From assembly GCF_023343835.1 (NCBI RefSeq), contig NC_064443.1, forward strand, positions 2,294,001-2,358,000: a DNA stretch of 64,000 bases. The letters run 5' to 3'. The stretch is from Lagopus muta (lineage: Eukaryota; Chordata; Aves; Galliformes; Phasianidae). The position numbers were made by a program, and so were the translations under genes. The notes beneath the pieces are model-generated. The model was given only the letters and a program-made list of their open reading frames with translations, had not been told where the DNA came from and searched no databases. Below, in pieces: positions 9,763 to 19,744 of this stretch. Position 1 is the first letter of the stretch, and the number at the start of each line of letters is the position of its first letter.

Positions 9763-12721
9763 TTTCAAGCTGACAGATTTTGCAGACTAGAAAATATGCT
9801 TCTCTCACCTGCAATGTCAGCAACTGAGATGAAGTTAATTTCCAAATAAACTTATTGTGGCTCAAAGCTGCAGGTAAATGAGTTTTTGAAGATTTTGGAG
9901 TTTATGAGGCTATTCTGTCATGTAACAGGTCCTTGCTGCCCTTTCGGAGTCAGTCTTAACCTGAATTTGTGTCACAGAACAGAAAACTGAAAAACTGCCG
10001 GGACACCTCGTTTTTCTCAAAAGCTCCTGTTAAATTTGGATGAGCTTCTTTGGGTCAGAGTTGCTTCTGGGAAGGGGCTGCAGAGAGGAGTTCACATCTA
10101 TGAGTGTGGAGGATTTTCAGCCCTGTGACATGGGCTTGCTACACTCTGAGATGACAGAGGTGCACAGTGCACAGTTGACTTGGAAGCATTCTCCAGAAGT
10201 GTGGCATGCAGACTGCTCTGCTGCTTTGATCACCTCTGTGTCATTCTGTGTTTCCTCCGGCACCAGCCCTTCTTCTGCAAAGCATCACCGCACAGAGGCT
10301 GGGGAGGCCCTGGGACTTGTGCCAAAGCTCAGAAACCTAGAAGCAAAGCTTTCCCTCGTTCAACCACGAAACCTTTGCTTCTCTCACGTGAGGGGAGGCA
10401 TGAGGCCTTTGAAATACTTTCTTCTGCATCTTCTGCTTCTTGTGCTATAAAAATAATGATAATAATGAAAAGATATTAAAAAAGAAACACCATAGAAGGA
10501 TCACATTAAGGCCTCCCCTGGAAAAGATACTTTGTAGTGTGTCAGAGACAGTTTGCTGGCAAATCTGAATGCTACTTCCCTGGAATAAGTGATCGAGTGA
10601 GCTGTAAGGAGCCAGTCACTGCTGCACATGAGAGCTATCATGACCTCAGACCTGACCAGAAGCTTTGGCACCAAGCTGGTCCTGGTGTATCTAACTGGGA
10701 TGAAGGCAAGAGTGCTGCCTTCTAGCATTTGGGGAATGATGGACGGGATTTGAAGCCCTGCACGGGGCTGGGAATAGAGATTCTGTTTAATATGGTATTA
10801 GGTAGGTATTACTTCCTCTCTTAGTCCTAGCCAGGTAACAATCTGGCTTCTTGGGAACAATGCAATAAACCAGAGTGAGAACCGCAGCAAAGCCTGCGCG
10901 CTCCCAGATTCTCAGTTCAGGGCCTTGTTAGAACTTCAGGTGAAATCATCTGCCATCCAGATATCAGAGAAATAAGGCACCGTGTCCTGGTTGGGAAGGC
11001 AGGCTGTCTTGATGCTTAATTGCAGTCAAATACCTGCCAGTCTGAGGGCTGCACCACAGGCAGCACTTCTTCTCACTCACCGAGGCCTAATGAAGGAATA
11101 CATGCAACTCACAAGAACTGGATCCAAGCCATATCCCTGGAGGTAGAAAGGCTGCACCAGAGCAGCTCCCAGTGTATAGCCGAATAAGCTGAATTTAACA
11201 GCATCACAGGAGCTTCCGACTCAGAGCCCGTCCTGCCCAGCCGTGCACACTGCCACACGTCCCAGCCAACACTTTGCCACCAGCAGCCAGCAAGCAGCAT
11301 CGTGTGAAGGAATCCTTTTTCCTTCAGGGCTGAATTAAGCCACGCTTTGTGCCCCTGCTGCTGGCCAGGGCAGGAAGGCTGCAGATCAGGTCAGCTTGGG
11401 GTTCTGCTTCGAACCACTCCATGCTGGCCCGTGACCTCTGAGCAATCCATCCCAGGTTTTCCCTCATAACAAAGTGTTAAAGACCCCACTGCCAAAGCAT
11501 TCTCCTTGCAACGACCTTCTCAGGCCTCCTGCTCCCCCTGTCCCTGCAGACTGGTTGCTGGGGTTTTGCACTGTATGGTCATACAAACCATGCCCAGAGT
11601 TTGCCAAAGTGCACTGGGCACTTCCAGGCCAGCGTCCACCTGTTGCAAATGAAGTCTGACACCATCTCTGGGAGGGCCACCAGCAAGCAAGCTGGGCTCT
11701 GCTTGCCGAGTCGGGCTGCGGTGAGCTGGTAGCTCCCCCCTCTGTCCACAGCACCTAAAGCAGTTTAGGATCTGAACAGGTGTCACTTGGAAGACAGGAC
11801 ATTGCACGTTTTCTCTCACTTTTCCACGTGAGAGCATCTTCAGCACAGGTTCCCAGGAGTAAGGCCAGCACACGCCAGCCCCTCTGCTCTGCCCCTCCGA
11901 AGACGTGTCTCTCACAATATGCCTCTTGATGGAACTCTTCCGAGTATTTCTAAATGCAGAAAATGGGAAGAGATCAGATAACCTTACTCTGAATCACACC
12001 AAATGTTAATTTTGAAGACCTTACCGTACAGCTGAAATCTTCTCTTTGTAGTCCATACTTGGACGTTTTGCAAAGCATTACAAATTTCTCTATAGTAGCA
12101 TCGTTGCAGGATCCCACAAAACGCCCCAACCTGCTTTTTGTATGCCCTGCTCCAATTAAAGAGCCAAAGTTCTGGATAAGTGCTGTCTTTGTGAATAAAC
12201 TGAATTCCACCGGCCTCATCTGCTGCCTATAGATTTTTCTTATAGGGTTTTTCATTTGATTAATTCTCTTCACATGTACCACAAGGTACAACTTGCTTGC
12301 TTCAACTGCATTTTCCTGCCCTAGCTGCTCCCATGCACCCAAAGGCAGCAGAACATCACGTGCAAGCTTAAAGCAAAGGCTCTATGTAGGTGTGAAGGGA
12401 GCTGAATAATTGCAAATTGAAATTCAAAGCAGCTTCCCACTGAGGTGTGAGTGAAAAGGATTGTGCAGAAAAGCAAATCACTTGCAACAAAATGATAGTG
12501 ACGTTTATGGAAGGGTTTTCACAACTGCTCTGTAAATCCCCCGCCAAGTGCTGCAGCTCTCCCCTGGCTGGAGGACAGCAGTGCTGACCCACGCCATGGT
12601 GCGGCCCATTGCAAGCTGCCAGCTGCACAGAGGGCTGCAGTCAGCTCACAGGAGGATGGCTGCTTCCTTCACAGTGTCGGACAGGCAGCTTGCTTTCTGC
12701 TTTCCTCGTATGTGGGACAGG
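9763..12721. other. 5' flank of PHF7-like copy A
   Basis: About 3 kb with no recognised gene. It is shared by all three copies and may hold the promoter and a non-coding first exon of the PHF7-like gene. It contains a 122-codon open frame (11,974-12,342, minus) and short AT-rich tracts near 10,450. Confidence 0.5.
11974..12342 (-). other. Unidentified 122-aa open frame with a possible splice donor
   Basis: An ATG-initiated frame with a normal-looking, non-repetitive composition (for example KLYLVVHVKRINQMKNP and FTKTALIQNFGSLIGAG). A good donor occurs at the C-terminal side: ..AGCTGTACG|GTAAG in copies A and C, changed to TACGGTAAGGGA in copy B. It is open in all three copies (35,839-36,207 minus; 38,544-38,912 plus). 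I do not recognise the family. It could be a coding exon of a lost or divergent gene, or chance. Confidence 0.3.
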
Positions 12722-13101
12722 AAACACACTGTGCCACCTGCCTTTAAAATGTCCTGGTAATCACATACCTTGTAAGGATTTGGGTTGCCCTTGGAGCTGA
12801 GCAGGGCTCTTCATACTGTGCTGAGTCCAATGCCTTTCCATGCCATTCTATGCAGATGATAATTTGGCTGTGATTCCCAGGGTAGTTGCTGAGCAGCACT
12901 GTGGTGTTTGCACATCTGCCAGGTTACAGGTGTTTAGAAGTAGGAATGACTGTGATGTCTGTGTTGGCAGGTCGCTGAGAGGGGAGTGCAGACACATGAA
13001 TTGCCTGCTGGACCACAAAACCGTGGCGCTGGTGGAGTTAGCAGGGGCAGTTGCTTTCCAGTTGTTACTGTCCAGTAGCAAACAGTGTGTCCCTGTTTTA
13101 G
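12722..13101. other. Unique sequence next to the duplication breakpoint
   Basis: About 380 bases lying between the end of duplication copy A and the first RNF123-like exon. It would be RNF123 intron if the fragment is genomic. No further exon was recognised. Confidence 0.4.
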
Positions 13102-14468
13102 TGGTGGAAGGTCTCCAGGTTCAAATTCTGAAGCTGCTGCTGAACAACAAGGACAGAGGAGGGGTAAGCACTCTGTAGATCTTTTGCTACATTGTGTCTG
13201 CATCCCAGGACTTGTAAGGTACAGAAGTGCAGGTGAGGAGACATTCTGTCCTCAGAAACAGTTCACTAATTGATCTAGTAAGGCAGGCTGAAGTGCAGAA
13301 ACATGTTTTGGGCTCTGCTGCTTTGCCAGTATTGACTGATGACATGAGCTGCACCTGGGCCAGCCTTGTGTTTCTGTTGAACTAGGCAGACACAGTCTGA
13401 CTGCAGTGCATTCTACTCTAACAATTAATATTAATTCCAGAGAGAAAAGAAATGGCAGGCGTGTGAGCGTGTGCCTCTACAGAGCAGGTGGAAGATGTTC
13501 AGCTGCATAAAGCTGTGCATCTTCTGGCTGTCATCAGAGCATCCCAGTATGGGCCTCAGAAGACACAACACTGCAGAGCAGTGGCCCACAGGCTGCTCAT
13601 GGGTGCTCCAGCAATGGTAGTAGCTGGGTCAACTGCTTTCTCTTGCTGAACATACTTCCCAAGCATATACAGCTCTGCTAATGCCTTTCTCTGGGAGTTC
13701 CTTTCCCTGTGAGTTCACCACCTGCTTTTCCTCCTGCCAGGGGGAAGCATCCAGATACATCTTCCTGAACAAATTCCGCAAGTTTCTTCAGGAAAATGCT
13801 AGCAATAGAGGGGTAAGTCAGAGGGGCAGCCTTCCCACAGGCCTCACCTGAAGAGCTCTCTGGTACCTTTGGGGTGGGAGCTCTTGCCCTTTTGGCTGAG
13901 CTGCTTCCAGCAGATGAGCAATTGATACCTAGATAGAGCATCCTCTTCACCACCTGGGTGAGGACCGCTCTTCTGGCCTTGGCTCAGGCTGATGGCCTGC
14001 AGCTAAGGAAGGTGGGGATGTTATTATTATTGCAGGAAGCCCTTTCCTCACCAGCCTCTCTGCGTTAATGAGCAGCCCACCTTCAGAGGCAGAGCACGTG
14101 GTATCCATCCACCCATCACACCAGCTTGTTACTGTAGGGCCAGGGGTTTTCCAGAGGTGGAAGCAGCTAGGTGCCATCAGCGCTGGGCTCCATCCCGGTG
14201 CTGGAAACCAGAGGTGCTTTTGGAAACGGGTGCATGCGCTTTCAGCAGGACTGAGAACAGGAAGTTTCTGCCTGGCCCACGTGGCCACCACAACTAAGAA
14301 GCACCTTCACAGCTGCCCTAATGGCTGAACTCTCATTGTTGCCCTAGAACTTGACTGTGTTGTGCCCACCAGGGTACATGGTGTGCTTCCTGCACCGGCT
14401 CATTGCTGCCCTGCGTTTCTTCTGGGATGGCCACAAGGCAAAGGCACCTGCTGCGCTGAGCAGTGAAG
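13102..14468 (+). pseudogene. RNF123: RNF123 fragment (three internal exons)
   Basis: RNF123 (KPC1) is a RING E3 ubiquitin ligase of about 1,300 aa. Three consecutive internal exons are present with correct splice sites: 13,102-13,163 (VVEGLQVQILKLLLNNKD), 13,741-13,812 ([19 protein letters not shown]) and 14,348-14,468 ([22 protein letters not shown]). They correspond to a contiguous part of the middle of the protein, N-terminal to the RING. Frames are open and phases compatible. The preceding and following exons (SPRY domain, RING) are absent from the window. The third exon has unusual changes near its end ([10 protein letters not shown]). It is best read as a truncated duplicate left by rearrangement. 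Confidence 0.8.
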
Positions 14469-14639
14469 GTAAGGCCTGGAGGAGAAGCTAGCAGGACACT
14501 TCTGTGTTTGGGACAGGGTTTGTTTCCTGGCACTGCTCTCCAGGATGCTGAAAGCTTTGTGTTTCTCATGGGTGCTGATGCTTTCTGCGCCCTGAGCCTG
14601 ATGCCACTAGAATATATGGTATTTCTTCTGTTCCAAACG

Positions 14640-15020
14640 CTCGCCGCGGCCTGCGATGGCGCTGCTCAGCTGCCTTGCGGCACGTTGCGGTGCCTTACGG
14701 GCACAAACGGGACTGCAGCTCAGGCGCCGCCCACACGCGCGGGACACCCGGAAGTGAGCTCCACCAGCCGGGGAGGAGACGGAAGGCCCACGCTCTCGCG
14801 AGATCGTGCCACCCAATCAAAGGTTTCGTTCGTTCCCTTCTTCCGCCCCTCCCAGTGCCGCGCCGCGGTGCCGTCGCAAGGGGGCGCAGTCGGTTCTGGT
14901 CGCACGGGTTATGACGTCACCGCGCCGGAAGCGCCGCGAGACAGGGAAGCGGAGAGCGGGGGGCGGGAGGAGCGCTTTATTGGGCCGCCAGAGCGGGGCG
15001 GGCGGAGGTTTTGCGGCGTG
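14640..15020. promoter_or_regulatory. Orphan CpG-island promoter
   Basis: A G+C- and CpG-rich block with several housekeeping promoter motifs: ETS CCGGAAGTGA at 14,748-14,757, the palindrome TCTCGCGAGA at 14,794-14,803, CCAAT at about 14,812-14,816, a perfect CRE TGACGTCA at 14,912-14,919, and GC boxes near 14,960 and 14,995. The gene it drives is not evident. A 33-codon frame at 14,656-14,757 (plus, MALLSCLAARCGALRAQ...) looks like a mitochondrial presequence and ends at a possible donor, but no second exon was found. The poly(A) site of GBP-A lies inside the island. Confidence 0.65.
14976..14981 (-). terminator. Poly(A) signal of GBP-A
   Basis: AATAAA on the minus strand, 47 bases downstream of the GBP-A stop codon. 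Confidence 0.75.
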
Positions 15021-15027
15021 CAGTCGC

Positions 15028-18000
15028 CTACACGGCTGTGCCCTGGGACTTGTCCTGCTTTAGCGCAATGACGAACTTGAAGGCGGCGCTCACGGCGTTG
15101 AAGATGCTGGCCGCCAGCTCGTGCTTCTTGCTGTTGATCTCCAGCCGCAGCGCCTCCATCTCTCGCTCGATCAGCGCCGCCCGCTCGTTGAAGCCGTGCT
15201 GCAGCAGCTCGCTGTGCTCCCGTAGCTTCGCTTCCAGCGCCCGGTCCAGTTCCCGCTGCGCGCTCTCCGCCTCCGCCTGCATCTTGGCCTCGAGGGCTCG
15301 CAGGTTCTGCTCGTAGCTGTTGCGCTCGTCCGCCAGCAGCGCCTGCAGCTGCCGTTCGCGCTCCGCCGTCGCCTTCTGCTGCTGCTCCAGGAGCTGCGTC
15401 TGCTGCTTCTGGTCTGGGAACAAAGGGACGGGGTGAGGAGTAAGCAGGAGCTGAGCCTTGTGCTTCTGGTTAAGGAACCGAGTGGGGGTCCCCGTGGCAC
15501 GGGGTGATGGGCCAAAGCGACAGTGCAAGGGGACGTGAGGAGAAGATGGAGGGGCTGGGGACAGAGTGCGGGGATGTGGGGATGGGGTGAGGGTTCGTCA
15601 GGGAGGAAAAAGGAGCAATTTGAGGTGTCTCCTGGGTGCACCGGGACGCCCCAAGAGATGTGTGTAGTCTGGGAGATGTCCCCGGGGAGAAGGGGAGTCC
15701 TCGAGTGCTGGGGCCATCATGAGATGCCTGTGAAGCGTTATAAGGATTCCCAGAGTACATGGGGATGCCATGCGCTGTCGTTGGGGGACACGGCCTATGG
15801 AACAAGGGAACGCTGTGAGATGTCCCCAAGGAATAACGCAATGCGTCCGTTGTTCCTGGAGGACACGGGGATGGGTGAGGGGGGAAGGAGAGAAGGGACG
15901 GCACTGGGACGCGCCACTCACCCTCCAGCTGCTTCTCGGCCTCGCTCAGTGCCTTGTCTGCCTTCAGCACTGCCTCCGCTTCTGCCCGGCGCTCCGCCAG
16001 GAACTCATCCAGCACCTCCTCGGCCTGTGCATCCCCACACGATTGAGGCATGGCCTCACCTCCTTATTCCCGATCCCCTGCCTAGAGCTGCCCTCACCTT
16101 GGGGCCCTTGGCCTTTGCTTGCCGGTAGGCCTCCAGCAGCCGCTGCCGCTCGGCCTCGTAGGCGCGGTAGCCACCGGGCTGTGCGTAGGCCCCACGGGAC
16201 AGGCTGGTATCCAGTGCCCCCGCCAGCTCAGCCAGCAGCGCCTTGCAGTGCTGCCGTGATGCTGCATTGTTCTTCTCCTGCAGGCGGCTGTACTCCGTGC
16301 TGATCTGTTCCTGAGGACAGGATGGGGGCAGGGTCACGGTGTCAATGGGGAGAGTGCAGGTGGGAGCAGAGGTATGGAGGCAGTGTTGGGGGGACGTGAG
16401 GATAAGGTAATGGAGATGGAGTGCATTGAGGGGATGGGGCCAAGGTCGTGAAGACAAGGGCAGCCTGGTAGGAATAGGAGCAGGGTGGCAAGGACAGGGA
16501 CGGCGCTGTGGCACAAGGGGGGTGGCCACGCACTATGAGGCGCCGCTGGTGCTCCTGGTTGCGATCCCGGAAGCTGCGCTGCTGGAAGACGACGAGCGCC
16601 TCGTGCAGGTGCTCCCCGTGCGCGGCCGAGAGCTGTGCAGGCTCTGTGGGCAGTGACAGCCCCCGCATGCCCCCGGCATAGGCCTCCAGCGCTGCCGCCA
16701 CCGCAGCTGCGTTCTCGTTGGCCATCATGGCTGCTGCTGCTCCCTGCAGGCAGGGCAGACGCCCGCTGTTGATGGCCTCCACGTAGCTGCTCAGCAGCGT
16801 GCTCAGGGCTGTGGGGAATGGCACAGGGACACCTGCCTCGTTGTTGGCACCTTGCTGCTGTGTGTTGCTGTTGTCCCCTGTCTTCCCCGTGTTTTTTGCC
16901 CCATTGTCACCCTGTCATCGCCCAGTCATTGACTTGTGTCGCACTGTGTTGCCATTGTATCCCTTTTGTCCCGTTGTCATCACTCTGCTGTCCCCAGTGT
17001 TATCACTCCATTGTCTCATGTTGCCGTTGTCATTGTCCCCCTGTTGTCCTGTGTCACCACTGTCACCCCGTTTTCACCCTGTTGTCCCATGGCACTCTTG
17101 CCTTCATCCCAGTTGTCCTGTTGCTTTTGCTGTTGTCCCCCCATCATCCAATTTGCCATCATCACTGTCCTCCCATGGACCTCCTGTCGTCCCTTACAAT
17201 GACATCATTATCATCAGCCTTCAGTCAGCGCGCTGTCACCCTGTTGTCCTGCCTCGCCGTCACCCTGTTGTCCTCTGTGTCACCATGCCCCCAGTTCTCC
17301 CCGCTCCCACCCTCCCCTTACCTCGCCCTGTCAGTGCTCTGCCGTCAGGCAGCGTCTTGAGCCTGGAGGAGCTCAGCACATAGTCACAGAACTTGGCTGC
17401 CTGTTGGAGGAAGCGTGGGGCCAAGGCGGCCTCGGGCAGCTCCTCCATGCGCCCGTGCTCCTCTGTGCCCAGTGGCGAAGGCAGCACGAAGCACTTCCGC
17501 GTGGGGAAATAGTTGCGGAGGCACTGCCGCGTCGCATTGTAGTTCTGCACCTTGCGGCCGTACCCTGTGGCAGGCAGGCAGCTGTTGGTGCTGGCGCAGC
17601 CGCTCGTGAGGGCCTCCCTAATGACCCCAAGGGGGGCCAGCACTCACCGTGCTTGAGTTCCAGCACCTGCTGCAGGTACTCGTCCTCGCTGATGGGCCGC
17701 TCGCCCACACGCAGCTCCAGTGTGAAGTCCCGCACCACCCACACAAAGCTGGGGAAGAAGCGCATGAACTCGCAGTCCTCGGCCTCATCTTCTCTTTCAG
17801 CGCCGTTGTTGCCATCCTTGTCCCTGTCCCGCACCTGGATCAGCTCCGACAGCTGTGTCACCAGCCTGCCCCGCTCAGGAGCACAACGCTCCCCAAATTC
17901 TGTGTCCCCTCCAGAATCCTGTGTACCCCCCAAATATTTCTGTCCTCCTCTGTACGTTGTGTCCTGCCCCACGGTGCCCATCTACGCCCTGAGTATTGCA

Positions 18001-18938
18001 CTCCCTCTTAGAGCCTGAATCACCCTTAAATCCCTCAGTTTCCCCTTAAGTCCTCTGCCCCCTTGCCGAGTTCCCCCAGTTTTTCCCCAAATCCCAGTCT
18101 GACTTTGCCAACATCCCCCAGTCTTGCCACACGTCCCACGCTGCCCATGTCACACAGGTTTTCCCCAGGTTTCCTGTAGCCTCAAACACGCAGTGTCAGC
18201 CCAAATCCCCCACCCTAGCCCTATCTCCCATTGCCCCAGTCCCACAGCTACAGCCCGTGTCCCGCATTGTCCAAGTCGCCCGTAGCCCCAAGTCCCCAAC
18301 TTTCACCCCAATGTCCCCCATCCACTCAGCTCCTTGCAGGATACTCGAGGTACTCCAGTGCCTTCTGGTCGATGGTGCCTATGCTGTTGTACACCAGAGT
18401 GCTGGACAACAGCAGCGCCAGTGTGAAGATCCAGGCGTCGTTTTGGCTGTCACCCTGTGCCCACAGCTGGGTTAGGGGTGCTCTGGACTCCGGGGGGAGA
18501 TGTGGGGCCAGCCTTCCCCCCGGCACCCACCTTGGTGGGGTCTCCCAGCCCCTCGGTGTCCAGCAGCACCAGCATCGCTTCGGGCCGCTGTGGGTGAGGC
18601 AGGCACCACATCCAGATGCCCTTGGTCTCTGCCTGCACCGTGGGGCCCAGCGGGAAGCCTGCAGGTGGCGAGCCGTCAGGAATCCCCAGCATACCCCAAA
18701 ACGCCCCGCAGTGAACGAATGCATGGGCTTCTGCCCCCAGCTCACCAGTGCGCTTCTGTGCCAGCCGGTTCATCAGGAAGGACTTCCCAGTGCGGTAGGG
18801 CCCGGCGATGGCCACCACCACCAGGGGCTGGGCCACCTCCTGCAGCACTGCCAGCGCCGTGGGGTCCAGGGACAGCTCGCCATTCTTGTTGTTCACCAGG
18901 CACAGTGGGGCCGGCATCGGGAGCACCGGAGCATCCAT
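15028..18938 (-). CDS. GBP-like: Guanylate-binding protein GBP-A, 622 aa
   Basis: An interferon-inducible dynamin-like GTPase that in the family assembles on pathogen membranes and vacuoles. Coding exons (minus): 18,746-18,938 (ATG at 18,938), 18,531-18,658, 18,345-18,454, 17,648-17,865, 17,322-17,564, 16,534-16,808, 16,098-16,310, 15,922-16,024 and 15,028-15,413. All are GT/AG and the frame closes exactly. The G domain spans about residues 1-310, with P-loop GPYRTGKS (Pro where GLYRTGKS is usual), TKGIWMW, DTEG, and VVRD in place of TLRD/TVRD. An all-helical C-terminal domain follows, with a long Gln/Glu/Arg coiled coil in the last exon. The C-terminus (..KSQGTAV) has no CaaX box; a hydrophobic stretch ([16 protein letters not shown]) precedes it. 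ISRE and GAS motifs lie just upstream. Confidence 0.92.
16845..17290. repeat. Pyrimidine-rich degenerate tandem repeat in GBP-A intron
   Basis: Repeated phrases of the type TGTCACCCTGTTGTCC recur across about 440 bases of the intron between the exons at 16,534-16,808 and 17,322-17,564. Plus-strand open frames here are low-complexity artefacts. Confidence 0.65.
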
Positions 18939-18970
18939 GGTTGTGCTGCTGTGTGCGGCTTTGCAGTGCT

Positions 18971-18987
18971 GAAACGGAAAGAGAAAG
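18971..18987 (-). promoter_or_regulatory. Triple-GAAA ISRE of GBP-A
   Basis: The plus strand reads GAAACGGAAAGAGAAAG, i.e. GAAA-NN-GAAA-NN-GAAA, an exact match to IRF/ISGF3 element spacing. It lies 33-49 bases upstream of the GBP-A start codon. A related GAAAGGGAAA at 19,347-19,356 precedes the neighbouring first-exon remnant. Confidence 0.7.
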
Positions 18988-19021
18988 CAAACCCAGCCCT
19001 CCCCCTGCTGTTGGTTTTCCC

Positions 19022-19050
19022 TTCCTGTAAACACCCATCGCTTCCCCGAA
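19022..19050 (-). promoter_or_regulatory. GAS element (and decayed partner) of GBP-A
   Basis: TTCCCCGAA at 19,042-19,050 fits TTCNNNGAA and, with the following A, resembles the GAS of mammalian IRF1. Twenty bases to the left, TTCCTGTAA (19,022-19,030) is a one-base decayed GAS at the place where GBP-B has TTCCTGGAA. It lies 84-112 bases upstream of the start codon. Confidence 0.6.
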
Positions 19051-19164
19051 ATCACAATGCCTCAGCTGTGGCCTTCATTCTTGTAGGGGCAGCTGGCACA
19101 GGTACAGCATATCGCAACCGGTTGGAGACAACACCCATCCTATTATCCAGACTGAAGGACTTCC

Positions 19165-19450
19165 ACTATGGTGCAGCCCAGCGATGGACACGTCCACCAA
19201 AGGGCTGGTGATCCCGCACTGCACATCAGCACTGTGTCTGTGTGTGTGGGGGGGGTGACAGACAGCATGCTGCTGTAGCAAACCAGGCAGAGGGGGGCCA
19301 GCGTCAGGGGCTCCAGAGCCTGCTTGGCCATGCAGCTGCCAGAACCGAAAGGGAAAGCACACCCAGCTGCTATGGACGCATTTCCTGCTGCTGCTTCCTT
19401 TGCTTTACCCAAACAGGGTAGTCCCAAAATGTGCTGTCCCAAAATGACAA
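19165..19450 (-). pseudogene. GBP first coding exon and promoter remnant
   Basis: The minus strand from an ATG at 19,332 resembles the GBP N-terminus (LTLAPLCLVCYSS versus [12 protein letters not shown]) and then decays; a later block matches the VVVAIAG region (..LVDVSIAGLHH). The P-loop is lost and no donor was identified. A GAAAGGGAAA ISRE core (19,347-19,356) sits 15 bases upstream of the ATG, as in GBP-A. It lies immediately upstream of the GBP-A promoter. Confidence 0.6.
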
Positions 19451-19471
19451 CACCTGGAAAGCGTCACAGAA

Positions 19472-19477
19472 TTTATT
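19472..19477 (-). terminator. Poly(A) signal of orphan GBP last exon
   Basis: AATAAA on the minus strand, 27 bases downstream of the stop codon at 19,504, in the same setting (TTTATTGCA) as the GBP-B signal. Confidence 0.65.
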
Positions 19478-19503
19478 GCATGGGCAGCTGGCAGGGCACA
19501 GGG

Positions 19504-19731
19504 CTACACATGGCTGTCCTCATCGCTGTCCTCATCGCTGACCTCCTCTTCGCTGTCACTGTCTGACAGCACGAGCTGAAGAGATGTGAGCAGATTACTC
19601 AGGAAGTTCACACCCGTGCGGCACCATGAGGAGATCTCCATTTCCCTCTTCTCCTTCTGCATCTGCTCCATCATCTGCTGCATTGCCATCTCCATGCGTT
19701 TGAAACCCTCGTTCATCAGTGCCTTGCACTG
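19504..19731 (-). CDS. GBP-like: Orphan GBP last exon with acidic tail (possible alternative 3' exon)
   Basis: A complete, open, 76-codon terminal exon in phase 0. It has an intact acceptor (CCCACAG|CAG at 19,732) and begins with the GBP C-terminal helix (CKALMNEGFKRMEMAMQQMM). A hydrophobic stretch follows, then a tail of Asp/Ser/Glu (SDSDSEEEVSDEDSDEDSHV) before TAG. A poly(A) signal follows at 19,472. No exon 2-9 set lies directly upstream. GBP-B exon 9 (ends 22,257, phase 0) could splice to it across about 2.5 kb, replacing the normal GBP-B last exon. Otherwise it is the relic of a lost GBP gene. Confidence 0.55.
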   Translation of the reverse strand, partial: QCKALMNEGFKRMEMAMQQMMEQMQKEKREMEISSWCRTGVNFLSNLLTSLQLVLSDSDSEEEVSDEDSDEDSHV

Positions 19732-19744
19732 CTGTGGGATAGGG

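Larger units (their letters stand above)
1..12721. repeat. Segmental duplication, copy A (direct repeat)
   Basis: Position 1 here equals position 23,513, and the two stretches run in parallel to 12,721 and 36,587. The offset is 23,512 up to about 2.8 kb and then about 23,864-23,866, because copy B has about 352 extra bases near 26.3-26.7 kb; other indels are one or a few bases. By eye the copies are nearly identical in exons, introns and repeats, so the event is recent or homogenised. The left limit lies outside the window. The right limit is sharp: copy A turns to unrelated sequence just after a shared GTGGGACAG. Confidence 0.95.

Noticed and set aside
14656-14757. 33-codon mitochondrial-presequence-like frame as an annotated gene
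   Set aside because: No second exon with matching phase was found, and the resemblance rests on composition alone. It is kept only as a note under the CpG island.
16799-17383. Pro/Ser/Cys-rich plus-strand frames over the GBP-A intron
   Set aside because: They are translations of a degenerate pyrimidine-rich tandem repeat, antisense to GBP-A.
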